Shown piece by piece: positions 32,210 through 41,122 of a stretch of 64,000 nt of DNA. The stretch comes from Celeribacter baekdonensis (GTDB lineage: Bacteria > Pseudomonadota > Alphaproteobacteria > Rhodobacterales > Rhodobacteraceae). A model generated the notes under the pieces. The model saw only the letters and a list, made by a program, of their open reading frames with translations, did not search any database and was not told the DNA's origin. The stretch lies in contig NZ_CP028472.1 of the NCBI RefSeq assembly GCF_003047105.1, positions 62,001-126,000 on the forward strand. The letters run 5' to 3'. The position numbers were made by a program, and so were the translations under genes. Each line of letters starts with the position of its first letter. Position 1 is the first letter of the stretch.

Positions 32210-32580
32210 AGCTAGGTGTTGTCCTGTCGGCAAAGGGCCAGCCTTGGGCCGAAGCGGTCACCACACTTGGGGTGAACCCCTTCTGGCTGTATCTACGCCA
32301 CATCCTGCCTAACGTTGCGGGCATCCTGATCGTGCAGCTGACGCTCAATTTCCCACAGATCATCCTTTTGAAAAGTGCGCTCAGCTTTCTGGGCTTGGGG
32401 GTTCAACCTCCGATGACCAGCCTTGGTCAGATCATGGGAGATGGGCGCAACTACCTGTCCACTGCGTGGTGGATTTCGGTCCTGCCGGGCGCGGCCATCT
32501 TTTTCATCTCGCGTGCCATGTGCGTCTTAGGCGACTGGCTGCGCGATCATCTTGATCCAGCGTTGCAACGACAACGCTGA
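32210..32580 (+). pseudogene. Peptide/nickel ABC permease C-terminal fragment (DppC/OppC type)
   Basis: The frame to 32580 contains the inner-membrane permease signature AEAVTTLGVNPFWLYLRHILPN (EAA loop) and SALSFLGLGVQPPMTSLGQIMGDGRNYL, then ISVLPGAAIFFISRAMCVLGDWLRDHLDP, clearly the last 110 or so residues of a DppC-like protein. The N-terminal two thirds are absent. An in-frame ATG at 32110 is upstream of the homologous part and likely not a real start. Confidence 0.8.
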
Positions 32581-33006
32581 CGTCAGACAAAGCAGACGTT
32601 CAAGCGCTACCCCATCGGGTATTTCCATATCGACATCGCGGAAGTGCGTACCGGCGAGGGCAAAATCCGCCTGTTCGTGGCCATCGACCGCACCTCCAAG
32701 TTTTCCTGTGTGGAGCGGCATGAGCGGGCGGGAAAGATGGTTGTGGCCCAATTCCTGCGCAACTTGATCGCGGTGGTACCCTACAAGATCCACACCGTAC
32801 TGACGGATAACGGCATCCAGTTCACCAATCGCAAGCAGGTCGAGCGGATGAACCGGACGATCAAGGCGGCGACACTCAAACAGTATCACTACGAAACACA
32901 TTCTCACCTTGAAACGCACGTCGCCGACTTCATTGCAGCCGACAATGACGCACGTCGATCCAACCCACCACAATCTGGGACTAAACACCTAATTAGGGTA
33001 CAGTGA
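32581..33006 (+). pseudogene. IS481-family transposase fragment with internal deletion
   Basis: Reads KQTFKRYPIGYFHIDIAEVR, then LFVAIDRTSKFSCVERHE (first catalytic D region), VLTDNGIQFTNR (second D) directly followed by KQVERMNRTIKAATLKQYHYE (the E region). The stretch normally between the second D and the E is missing, as are the N-terminal helix-turn-helix domains. Inactive relic of an IS481-like element that truncated the adjacent DppC gene. Confidence 0.8.
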
Positions 33007-33122
33007 CACATGCGGAGATTGTGCAAATGGCGAATTTGGCGGTCGAGGCCGTGACAGCCGGATAAAAGACGCCATCGCAGAACGTATGAGAGAGACCCTG
33101 CGATGGCGCGTGTTCTTTTGAC
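33007..33122. other. Segment with hairpin downstream of rhaI
   Basis: No gene. Contains the terminator for the minus-strand rhamnose transcript and, on plus, a 20-codon open tail (starting VTHAEIVQMANLAVEA, stop at 33062) that may be a remnant of an enzyme I cannot name. Confidence 0.4.
33060..33108 (-). terminator. Intrinsic terminator of the rhaI-containing transcript
   Basis: Perfect 11-bp arms CGCCATCGCAG / CTGCGATGGCG (33070-33080 and 33098-33108) with a 17-base loop; on the minus strand followed by TCTTTTATC. Placed 15 bases beyond the rhaI stop. Confidence 0.7.
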
Positions 33123-34396
33123 TTAGACGATGCCGCCACCGCCGCCGGTGGATTTCGGGCGTTTGTCCGCCACCGCCGCGCGGTAGCCCGAGGCACGATA
33201 GGCCATGATCGGATCAATCGCGCCACCTGCCTCCAATCGGGCTTTGGCGAGGATCGGTTCGACATCGGTGCGGAACGCGGCGCGCAGGGTGGCAGAGGCC
33301 ATGAGCGCGTCGTTTTCAGACTGATAGCCGGCAAGCGTCTCGCGATCCACCAAAGAGGCCTGTACATAGGCACGCTGAATTTCCATCGCGGAGATCATCA
33401 GGCTTTCGATCGGGTCGGTCACATTGTGGGATTGGTCGATCATATGCGCCAGATCAAGACCGGGCGTGCCCTCCGCATCCACAAGCTCGTTCCAGACCAG
33501 AAACAGGCGGTAGGGTTCGATGGTGCCACTGTCGAGATCGTCGTCACCATATTTCGAATCGTTGAAATGAAACCCGCCCAGCTTGCCCGCATGGATCAGG
33601 CGCGAGACGATCATTTCGATGTTCACATTCGGCGCGTGGTGGCCCAGATCCACAAGGCACATTGCCTTGTCGCCCAATTCCTGCGCGGTCATCAAAGAGG
33701 TGCCCCAATCCTGAACCACGGTGGAATAGAATGCGGGTTCATAGATTTTGTGCTCGGAAAAGATCCGCCAATCCTCGGGCAGGCCTTTGTAAATCTCTTT
33801 CATTGAGGCTAGGTAACGTTCGAATTGCTGTCCCATGTGAGTCTGACCCGGAAAGTTCGAGCCATCCCCGATCCAGACGGTCAGCGCCTTTGACCCGAGT
33901 TTCGCACCAATCTCGATGCATTCGAGGTTGTGCTCGATTGCCTGCTGACGCGTTGCCGCATCCACATGGCTGAGCGAGCCGAACTTGTAGGACTGTGCCT
34001 GATCGGGTTGGTCCTGAAAGGTGTTCGAATTCATCGCATCGAAGCCGAGGCCGTATTCCTCGGCCTTGGCGCGCAGGTCACTCACCTCCGCCTTGTCCCA
34101 TGGGATATGGAGCGAGACGGTGGGAGTGGCCTGCGTCAGCTTGTGGATCACGCCGCAATCGTCGAGTTTGTCGAAAATGCCACGCGGCTCGCCGTCGCCC
34201 GGAAAGCGCGCAAACCGTGTGCCGCCGGTGCCGGTCCCCAGGAGGGCACGGCCACGCCAAAGGTTTTCGCGCGTTCTTTGATCGCGTCGATGTCGATGCC
34301 CGCGCGCGCGAGCTTGTCCCCAAGTGCCGCGTAATCCGCGCGCAGATGCGCCTCGGTTTTGGCGTTCTGGGCCGTAATCGTGTCTGATTTAATCAT
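33123..34396 (-). pseudogene. rhaI: L-rhamnose catabolism isomerase rhaI with a one-base frameshift
   Basis: The N-terminal frame (34396 down to about 34240) gives IKSDTITAQNAKTEAHLRAD and AKTFGVAVPSWG; then one base is missing in TGGGGACC at 34234-34240, after which the homologous sequence TGTGGTRFARFPGDGEPRGI, continuing to IHKLTQATPTVSLHIPWDK and on to the C-terminus at 33123, follows in another frame. Apart from this, all 430 or so residues of RhaI-type xylose-isomerase-like TIM barrel are intact (LVDLGHHAPNVNIEMIVSRL, GGFHFNDSKYGDDDLDSG). It converts L-rhamnose to L-rhamnulose. The defect sits next to a G-run, so a sequencing error is possible. Confidence 0.85.
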
Positions 34397-34405
34397 ATCG
34401 CCCCC

Positions 34406-36502
34406 CTAGCGTGTGAACGCTTGCACGTTGCCGGCGTCCACGTTGATGATGTTGCCCGTGGATTTGGCCGACTGTTCGGAGGCAAAGAAATACGCCGCTT
34501 CAGCAATGTCCTCGGGCAGAACCGAGCGTTTGAGCATGGAGCGTTGACGATACATTTCCTCAAGCCCGTCCTTGTCGGTGCCATAGGTGCCTGCGCGCTG
34601 TTCCAACCATTCGCCTTCCCAGATTTTAGAACCTTTGAGCACAGCATCCGGATTGACGACATTGACACGAATACCCGCCTCGGCCCCTTCGAGCGCCAGA
34701 CAGCGCGCCAGATGGATCTCAGAGGCTTTCGCCGTGCAATAGGCGGAGGCGTTCGGGCTGGCCGCGAGGCCGTTTTTGGAGGCCACGAACACCACCGATC
34801 CGCCGATGCCCTGAACCCGCAGCATTTTGAATGCTTCGCGAGAGACGAGGAAATAGCCGGTGGACAGGATGTCCATGTTCTTGTTCCACAACGCCAAAGT
34901 GGTGTCCTCGACTGGCGCGGAAGAGGCGATACCCGCGTTGGACACAAGGATGTCGACACCGCCAAATTCAACCGCCGTATCGGCATAGGCCGCAATCACC
35001 GCGTCCTCGTCGGTCACGTTCATCTGAACCTTGCGCACCACGTCCGCTCCGAACTGTGCGGCAAAGCCCGCCCGGACCTCTTCGAGCGCGGTTTCATTGA
35101 TGTCGGCCAGCATGACGCAAGCGCCCTCTTTGAGATAGCGCGCCGCCGTCGCCGCCCCAATGCCACCCGCCGCGCCGGTGATCAGAGCCACCCGGCCCGC
35201 GAGGGATTTGGGTTTGGGCATACGTTGCAATTTGGCCTCTTCGAGAAGCCAATATTCGATGTCAAAGGCCTCCCGTTCCGGCAAGCCGCAATAGTCCGAC
35301 ACCGCAGAGGCCCCGCGCATGACGTTGATCGCGTTGACGTAGAATTCGCCTGAGATCCGCGCGGTGGCGCGGTCCTTGGCAAAGGTGATCATGCCGACAC
35401 CGGGGATCAGATAGACCACTGCGTTCGGATCACGCAACGCCGGGCTGTTGTCATGTTTGCAGCGCTGGTAATAGGCTTTGTAGCCTTCGCGGTATTCTGC
35501 AATCTGCGCTTCGAGGCCTGCGAGCACCTCGTCAATATTGCCTTTGGCCGGATCGAAATCGATCACCAGCGGACAGATTTTGGTGCGTAGGAAATGGTCC
35601 GGACAAGAGGTGCCAAGCGCCGCCAGATCACGCATGTCTTTGGCGTTCACAAAGTCCAGAACCGTGTCGCTGTCGACGAAATTGCCAACCATGTGCTGTT
35701 GACCGGAGACAAAACCGCGGATCGCGGGCATGAGTTTCGCGGCCACCGCACGGCGGGCATTGGCATCGAGGCTTTGGTGGATCGGACCGCCAAAGGCGGG
35801 GACATCCTTGGTTTTTTCTTCGAAATAGGCGATAGCTTTGTTGATGATCTCAAGCGTCAACTCGTAACAGGTTTTCGCATCGTCATCCCAGGTGAACAGC
35901 CCGTGGGATTCGAGCACGACCCCTTTGGCCTCCGGGTTTTTGAGACAGAAATCCTCGAGCCACAGACCCAGCTCATAACCCGGCTTTTTCCACGGCAACC
36001 AACCGATGTCATCGCCGAAAATCTCTTGGGTCATCGCCTTGCTGTCTTTCGACGCAGCGATGGCGATGATCGCATCCGGGTGCATGTGATCGACGTGTTT
36101 TTTCGGCACATAGGCGTGCAGCGGCGTGTCAATCGAGGCGGCGCGCGGGTTCAGGTTAAAGGTGCAATGCGGCAGGTAGCCGACCATTTCATCTTCGAAT
36201 TCGACGCCGCGATATTTGCCTTTGAGGGCGCGCAGCTTGTCCATGTAGAGCGTGGAAAACCCGTCCATCTTGATCGAACCGACATCCCCACCGGAGCCTT
36301 TGACCCAGAGCACTTCGGCCTTTTCACCGCTCAACGGGTCGTCTTCCATCACCTTGGCAGAAGTGTTGCCGCCGCCGTAATTGGTCACGCGTTTATCAGA
36401 CCCAAGCAGGTTGGAGCGGTACAGAAGCTTTTCCGGTTCGCTCATTTTTTCGGCCTTGGCGTCATCCCAAAGCGATGCGAGCCGCGTTGATGCGGTTGTC
36501 AT
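34406..36502 (-). CDS. rhaD: Bifunctional rhamnulose-1-phosphate aldolase / short-chain dehydrogenase
   Basis: 698 residues. The N-terminal about 430 residues form a class II aldolase/adducin-type domain (NYGGGNTSAKV, LWVKGSGGDVGSI, PKKHVDHMHPDAIIAI with metal-site histidines). The C-terminal about 260 residues are an SDR with GAAGGIGAATAARY (NAD motif), VSNAGIASS (NAG) and catalytic Y in SAYCTAKA. Combined action: split rhamnulose-1-phosphate to dihydroxyacetone phosphate and L-lactaldehyde and oxidise the aldehyde, as in Rhizobium/Roseobacter. Ten bases upstream of rhaI on the same strand. Confidence 0.95.
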   Translation of the reverse strand: MTTASTRLASLWDDAKAEKMSEPEKLLYRSNLLGSDKRVTNYGGGNTSAKVMEDDPLSGEKAEVLWVKGSGGDVGSIKMDGFSTLYMDKLRALKGKYRGVEFEDEMVGYLPHCTFNLNPRAASIDTPLHAYVPKKHVDHMHPDAIIAIAASKDSKAMTQEIFGDDIGWLPWKKPGYELGLWLEDFCLKNPEAKGVVLESHGLFTWDDDAKTCYELTLEIINKAIAYFEEKTKDVPAFGGPIHQSLDANARRAVAAKLMPAIRGFVSGQQHMVGNFVDSDTVLDFVNAKDMRDLAALGTSCPDHFLRTKICPLVIDFDPAKGNIDEVLAGLEAQIAEYREGYKAYYQRCKHDNSPALRDPNAVVYLIPGVGMITFAKDRATARISGEFYVNAINVMRGASAVSDYCGLPEREAFDIEYWLLEEAKLQRMPKPKSLAGRVALITGAAGGIGAATAARYLKEGACVMLADINETALEEVRAGFAAQFGADVVRKVQMNVTDEDAVIAAYADTAVEFGGVDILVSNAGIASSAPVEDTTLALWNKNMDILSTGYFLVSREAFKMLRVQGIGGSVVFVASKNGLAASPNASAYCTAKASEIHLARCLALEGAEAGIRVNVVNPDAVLKGSKIWEGEWLEQRAGTYGTDKDGLEEMYRQRSMLKRSVLPEDIAEAAYFFASEQSAKSTGNIINVDAGNVQAFTR

Positions 36503-36689
36503 TGTGAATCTCCTCCTGATCTCAGGTCATGGGACCATATGGCTCGAACACTGCGCAGGCTGCGGCGCATTGTCAATCATAAATAGTCAAAATCAATCAT
36601 AATGCAGGTGCAGAATGATTATAATGACATTTAATGATTGACAATGATTGATTTCTTGCGGCACTCTCAAGGCCGACGGGAGGACTATC
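36503..36689. promoter_or_regulatory. Divergent rhamnose promoter with repeated TCAATCAT operators
   Basis: 187 bases between divergent rha units. Multiple copies of one motif: TCAATCATAA (36573), TCAATCATAA (36593), and inverted AATGATTATAATG (36614), TTAATGATTGA (36631) and AATGATTGAT (36643). The array is consistent with sites for the adjacent DeoR-type regulator, which would control both directions. A strong GGGAGGA ribosome site precedes the regulator start. Confidence 0.7.
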
Positions 36690-37490
36690 ATGCACGAAAA
36701 AGAGCGCCACGGGATCATTCTATCTGCTGTTCAGGACCGTCCGGTCGTGACGGTGGTTGATCTGTGCGGCCTGACTGGGGCCTCGGAGGCCACCATTCGC
36801 CGCGACATCGCGGCGCTGCATGTGGCCAAGAAACTGCGCCGTGTGCGGGGTGGGGCGGAGGCGCTTGCGCCCAATCAATTCCCCGGTCTGGCCGGACGAC
36901 CATTTTCCGTCAATGAAACGATCAACATCAAGCAAAAACAAGCGATTGCCCGTGCGGCGGTGGAGCTGTGCGAGGATGGCGATCCGATCATCATCAACGG
37001 CGGCACGACGACCTTTCAGATGGTGCACCCTCTGGCGACGCGGCGCTGTCAGGTGTTTACCAACTCCTTTCCGATTGCCGAGCACCTGTTGAAAAATTCA
37101 AAAAACTCGGTGCTGATTTCCGGCGGCGTCATCTACCGCGAACAAAACATCGTGCTGTCGCCGTTCGACAATGATGTGACCAGGAATTTCTATGCGCGGC
37201 GCATGTTCATGGGCGCGCAGGGCGTGGCACCGATAGGTGTGATGGAGGCGGACCCGCTGATCATCCAAGCCGAACAAAAGCTGATCGGGCAGGCGGATGA
37301 ATTGGTGCTTTTGGTCGACTCGTCCAAGTTTAAGAGTCGCTCAAGTCTTGTGCTGTGCTCGCTCGACACCATCGACATCCTGATCACCGATGAAGGCATC
37401 AGTGACCGTTCCGCCGCCATGATCGAGGCGGCGGATATTGAACTTATCGTGGCCCCGATCGCGGGCGCGAAAGAAGAGGTGGCGTCCTGA
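36690..37490 (+). CDS. DeoR/GlpR family regulator of rhamnose catabolism
   Basis: 266 residues from ATG 36690 with GGGAGGA 7 bases upstream; an earlier in-frame ATG at 36648 lies within the operator repeats. N-terminal helix-turn-helix: HEKERHGIILSAVQDRPVVTV, LTGASEATIRRDIAALHVAKKLRRVRGGAEAL (classical DeoR signature). The C-terminal DeoRC sensor domain has INGGTTTFQMVHPL and LVDSSKFKSRSS, which bind sugar phosphates. Divergent from the aldolase gene and upstream of the transporter; by homology with RhaR of Rhizobium it probably represses rha genes. Confidence 0.92.
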   Translation: MHEKERHGIILSAVQDRPVVTVVDLCGLTGASEATIRRDIAALHVAKKLRRVRGGAEALAPNQFPGLAGRPFSVNETINIKQKQAIARAAVELCEDGDPIIINGGTTTFQMVHPLATRRCQVFTNSFPIAEHLLKNSKNSVLISGGVIYREQNIVLSPFDNDVTRNFYARRMFMGAQGVAPIGVMEADPLIIQAEQKLIGQADELVLLVDSSKFKSRSSLVLCSLDTIDILITDEGISDRSAAMIEAADIELIVAPIAGAKEEVAS

Positions 37491-37544
37491 TCCGAGGAGG
37501 GCCAGTGCCGCCAAACACAAGGGTGACTTAGGGAGGACCCCACT

Positions 37545-38534
37545 ATGAAATTTACCAGACTTTTGACGTCCGTGGCCGTTGCAACCGGGCTTTTTGCCGG
37601 AACGGCTCATGCCGAAGACCTGCGCATCGCGCTTGTCGTCAAGGCGCTTGGCATCGGCTTTTTCGAAGCCGCCGCTGAGGGCGCACAGGAGGCCGCAGAT
37701 GAGCTTGGCAATGTCGAGATCATCTACACTGGCCCGACCGACACCACCGCAGAAGGCCAGATCGAGGTGATCAATTCGCTCATCGCGCAAAACGTCGATG
37801 CGATCGCGGTTTCCGCCAACGACACCGACGCTTTGGTGCCGACGCTCAAAAAGGCGATGCAGCGCGGGATTACGGTTGTGTCCTGGGATTCGGGTGTGGC
37901 CGAGGATGGTCGCATGGCGCATCTCAACCCATCGTCCAATGAGTTGATCGGCAATATGATCATCAAACTTGCTGCGGATGAATTGCCGGAGGGCGGCAAA
38001 GTGGCGCTTTTGTCGGCCACCACCACCTCGACCAACCAGAACATCTGGATGGAAGAGATGAACAAGGTGATGGGCAACTATCCAGGCATCGAAGTTGTGG
38101 CCACCGTGTACGGCGATGACCTTGCGGATAAATCCTATCGTGAGGCCACCGGTTTGATGCAGTCCTACCCGGAGCTTGATGCGATCATCGCGCCGACCTC
38201 GGTCGGGATCGTGGCCGCGGCCCAGGCCGTGGTGGATGCGGGCAAGGTCGGCAAGGTGAATGTCACCGGTCTGGGTCTGCCGTCTGAAATGGCCGGCGCG
38301 ATCGAGAGCGGCGCGTCCAAATCCTTTGCGATCTGGAACCCGATTGATTTGGGCTATTCGGCGACCATGTTGGCCTATCAACTGGCCACGGAGGCCGCGA
38401 CCGCAGAGCCGGGTGCGGTGATCGAGATCGGTCGCATGGGCGAGATCACACTCGATGACACGAACTCCGCCGCCATGGCCGATCCCTTTGTCTATGACAG
38501 CTCCAACATCGACGATTTCAAAGACATCTTTTGA
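37545..38534 (+). CDS. rhaS: Rhamnose ABC transporter substrate-binding protein
   Basis: 329 residues with a signal peptide (RLLTSVAVATGLFAGTAHAE) and a periplasmic-binding protein type 1 fold: LVVKALGIGFFEAAAEGAQEAA, AISVNDTDALVP-like segment, WDSGVAEDGRMAHLN and AIIAPTSVGIVAAAQAVVDAG. It is the receptor of the RhaSTPQ importer. A 9-bp stem-loop lies between its stop and the ATPase gene, as expected for differential stability of binding-protein mRNA. An AGGGAGGA ribosome site precedes it. Confidence 0.93.
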   Translation: MKFTRLLTSVAVATGLFAGTAHAEDLRIALVVKALGIGFFEAAAEGAQEAADELGNVEIIYTGPTDTTAEGQIEVINSLIAQNVDAIAVSANDTDALVPTLKKAMQRGITVVSWDSGVAEDGRMAHLNPSSNELIGNMIIKLAADELPEGGKVALLSATTTSTNQNIWMEEMNKVMGNYPGIEVVATVYGDDLADKSYREATGLMQSYPELDAIIAPTSVGIVAAAQAVVDAGKVGKVNVTGLGLPSEMAGAIESGASKSFAIWNPIDLGYSATMLAYQLATEAATAEPGAVIEIGRMGEITLDDTNSAAMADPFVYDSSNIDDFKDIF

Positions 38535-38552
38535 TCGTCTGAGACAGGTCTT

Positions 38553-38579
38553 GGTGGTGGCTCTTTCGGGGCCACCACC
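38553..38579 (+). promoter_or_regulatory. Intercistronic stem-loop between rhaS and rhaT
   Basis: Perfect 9-bp stem GGTGGTGGC / GCCACCACC with a 9-base loop, no U-run after it. This is probably a 3'-end mRNA stabiliser for the binding-protein transcript that lets some transcription continue. Confidence 0.6.
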
Positions 38580-38612
38580 GCATTTAAATTCCTCAGCCAA
38601 CGAGACCGCATT

Positions 38613-40148
38613 ATGGGCACTGACCAGACATCGGTCGGAGTGCAAGGGCCTTTGCTCGCGCTTGACCAGATCACGAAAACATTTCCGGGCGTGAAAGCGC
38701 TCGATGGCGTTCAGCTGGCGCTTTATCCGGGGCAAGTGACCTCTTTGGTGGGCGAAAACGGCGCGGGAAAATCCACCGTGGTCAAAATTCTGACCGGGAT
38801 TTATCAGCCGGATGGCGGTCAGATCCTTTTGGATGGTGCGTCGGTGAATTTCGCCACGGCGCAAGACGCCTCTGCGGCGGGCGTGACCGCGATCCACCAG
38901 GAAACCGTGTTGTTCGAAGAGCTCACCGTGGCGGAGAATATCTTTATCGGTCATGCGCCGAAAACCCGGTTCGGGTTGATCGACACCAAGGCGCAGATGA
39001 CCCAGGCTCAGGAGATTCTGGAAAGCATCGGCGCGGAGATTGATCCGGCGGTGAAGCTCAAAGACCTCAGCATCGCCTCGCGCCACCTTGTCGCCATTGC
39101 GCGCGCGTTGTCCGTTGAGGCGCGGGTGGTGATTATGGATGAACCCACCGCCGCGCTCAGCCAGAAAGAGATCGAAGAGCTGTATGAACTGGTCGATATC
39201 CTCAAGGCGCAAGGCAAGGCGATCCTGTTCATCTCGCATAAATTCGACGAGATTTTTCGCATTTCCGATCGCTATACGGTGTTTCGTGACGGTCAATTCG
39301 TCGGTGATGGAAAGATTTCCGACATCGACGAAGGCGCTCTTGTCCAGATGATGGTGGGCCGCGCCGTGGATCAGATTTTCCCGAAACGCCATGCGGTGAT
39401 TGGCAACGAGGTTCTCAAGGTCGTGGGCTACAGCCACCCGACCGAGTTTGAAGACATCAATTTCACCCTGCGTCGGGGTGAAATCCTAGGGTTTTATGGG
39501 CTTGTGGGCGCGGGACGGTCCGAGTTCATGCAATCGCTCATCGGCGTCACGCGCCCGTCCAAAGGCGCTGTGCGGGTGAAGGATAAGGTGCGGGTGATCC
39601 GTTCGCTAGCGGGCGCGATCGAGGCCGGGATCGTCTATGTCCCCGAGGATCGCGGCAAACAGGGCGCGATTTTGGACATGCCGATTTTCCAAAACGTGAC
39701 GCTGCCCTCACTCAACCGCACCTCAAAGGGCGGATTCATCCGCATGGCCGAAGAATTTGCCCTTGCGCGCGAATATACCGAACGTCTTGATCTGCGCGCG
39801 GCCTCATTGGACACCACGGTCGGGAGCCTTTCTGGCGGCAACCAGCAAAAGGTGGTGATCGCCAAATGGCTGGCCACGAAACCACAGGTGATTATCCTCG
39901 ATGAACCCACCAAAGGCATCGACATCGGGTCCAAGGCGGCGGTGCATGATTTCATGTCCGAACTTGCCGCCGAAGGCCTGTCGGTGATCATGGTTTCGTC
40001 TGAAATCCCCGAAATTCTCGGCATGTCCGACCGCGTGATCGTGATGCGCGAAGGCCGGATCGCCGCCGAGCTTGCGGGCGATGATCTGACCCCCGAAACA
40101 CTTGTCCGCCACGCCGCGGGCATCGGCGTCAAAGGAGAGGCCGCATGA
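38613..40148 (+). CDS. rhaT: Rhamnose ABC transporter ATP-binding protein
   Basis: 511 residues, two fused ABC domains as in RbsA/MglA-type sugar importers. First domain: Walker A GENGAGKST (about 46-54) and VVIMDEPTAALS; second: GLVGAGRSEFMQ (degenerate Walker A), LSGGNQQKVVIAKWL and VIILDEPTKGIDIGSK. It powers uptake through RhaP and RhaQ. Overlaps the next gene by four bases. Confidence 0.93.
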   Translation: MGTDQTSVGVQGPLLALDQITKTFPGVKALDGVQLALYPGQVTSLVGENGAGKSTVVKILTGIYQPDGGQILLDGASVNFATAQDASAAGVTAIHQETVLFEELTVAENIFIGHAPKTRFGLIDTKAQMTQAQEILESIGAEIDPAVKLKDLSIASRHLVAIARALSVEARVVIMDEPTAALSQKEIEELYELVDILKAQGKAILFISHKFDEIFRISDRYTVFRDGQFVGDGKISDIDEGALVQMMVGRAVDQIFPKRHAVIGNEVLKVVGYSHPTEFEDINFTLRRGEILGFYGLVGAGRSEFMQSLIGVTRPSKGAVRVKDKVRVIRSLAGAIEAGIVYVPEDRGKQGAILDMPIFQNVTLPSLNRTSKGGFIRMAEEFALAREYTERLDLRAASLDTTVGSLSGGNQQKVVIAKWLATKPQVIILDEPTKGIDIGSKAAVHDFMSELAAEGLSVIMVSSEIPEILGMSDRVIVMREGRIAAELAGDDLTPETLVRHAAGIGVKGEAA

Positions 40149-41122
40149 GTCTTTTGAAATCACGCGAAGCGATCCTTTTGGGCGCGATCCTAGTGCTTTT
40201 GGCGCTGATCTCCACCCGGTTTCAGGGCTTTATCGCGCCGCGCAACCTGCAATCCGTGTTCAACGACACCACGCCTTTGATGATTCTGGCCCTGGGTCAG
40301 ATGGTGGTCATTCTGACGCGCTGCATTGATCTGTCCGTGGCCGCCAACCTTGCCCTGACGGGGATGGTGTGCGCCATGCTTAATGTTGCCATGCCGGGGC
40401 TGCCGATTGGCGTGATTTTGGTCGTGGCGATGGCTTTGGGCGCCTTTCTGGGGGCAATCAACGGGATTTTGGTGTGGAAACTCAATATTCCGCCCATCGT
40501 TGTCACCCTCGGCACCATGACGATTTTTCGCGGTATCATTTTCCTTTTGACCAATGGCAAATGGATCAATTCCCATGAGATGAGCGCTCGTTTTACGGGC
40601 TTTGCGCGGCATGACATTCTCGGCCTGCCGGTGTTGGGCTGGATCGGGATTCTCGTCGCTGTCGTGATGTTCGTGGTCATGGCGCGCACTACACTGGGCC
40701 GGTCGTTCTATGCCGTGGGCGGCAATCCCCACGCCGCCGTTTACACCGGGATTGATGTGGGCAAGACACAGTTTCTGGCCTTTGTCATCTCCGGCATGTT
40801 GGCGGGGCTCACCGGGTATCTGTGGATCGCGCGCTACGCGGTCGCCTATGTCGATATCGCGGGCGGGTTCGAACTTGATGTCGTGGCGGCCTGTGTCATC
40901 GGTGGGATTTCCATCGCTGGCGGGGCCGGGACGGTGATTGGCACCGTTCTGGGCGCCCTGTTCCTGGGCGTGGTCAAAAATGCCCTGCCGGTGGTCGATA
41001 TTTCCCCGTTTTGGCAACTCGCCATTTCAGGGGCTGCGATCATTATTGCCGTGGCGTTCAATGCCCGGTCCGGCCGGTCCAAGGGCCGTGTCATTCTCAA
41101 ATCTGCGGAGCATGCCAAATGA
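40145..41122 (+). CDS. rhaP: Rhamnose ABC transporter permease RhaP
   Basis: 325 residues, BPD_transp_2 (RbsC-like) permease with about nine helices and family motifs LALGQMVVILTRCIDLSVAA, PIVVTLGTMTIFRGI and CVIGGISIAGGAGTVIGT. Overlaps both neighbours by four bases (ATGA). One of the paired channel subunits. Confidence 0.92.
   Translation: MSLLKSREAILLGAILVLLALISTRFQGFIAPRNLQSVFNDTTPLMILALGQMVVILTRCIDLSVAANLALTGMVCAMLNVAMPGLPIGVILVVAMALGAFLGAINGILVWKLNIPPIVVTLGTMTIFRGIIFLLTNGKWINSHEMSARFTGFARHDILGLPVLGWIGILVAVVMFVVMARTTLGRSFYAVGGNPHAAVYTGIDVGKTQFLAFVISGMLAGLTGYLWIARYAVAYVDIAGGFELDVVAACVIGGISIAGGAGTVIGTVLGALFLGVVKNALPVVDISPFWQLAISGAAIIIAVAFNARSGRSKGRVILKSAEHAK

Noticed and set aside
37341..39437. 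698-aa minus-strand open frame across rhaS and rhaT
   Set aside because: Runs antisense through two well-recognised transporter genes and an intergenic stem-loop; composition is His/Arg rich as expected for a shadow.
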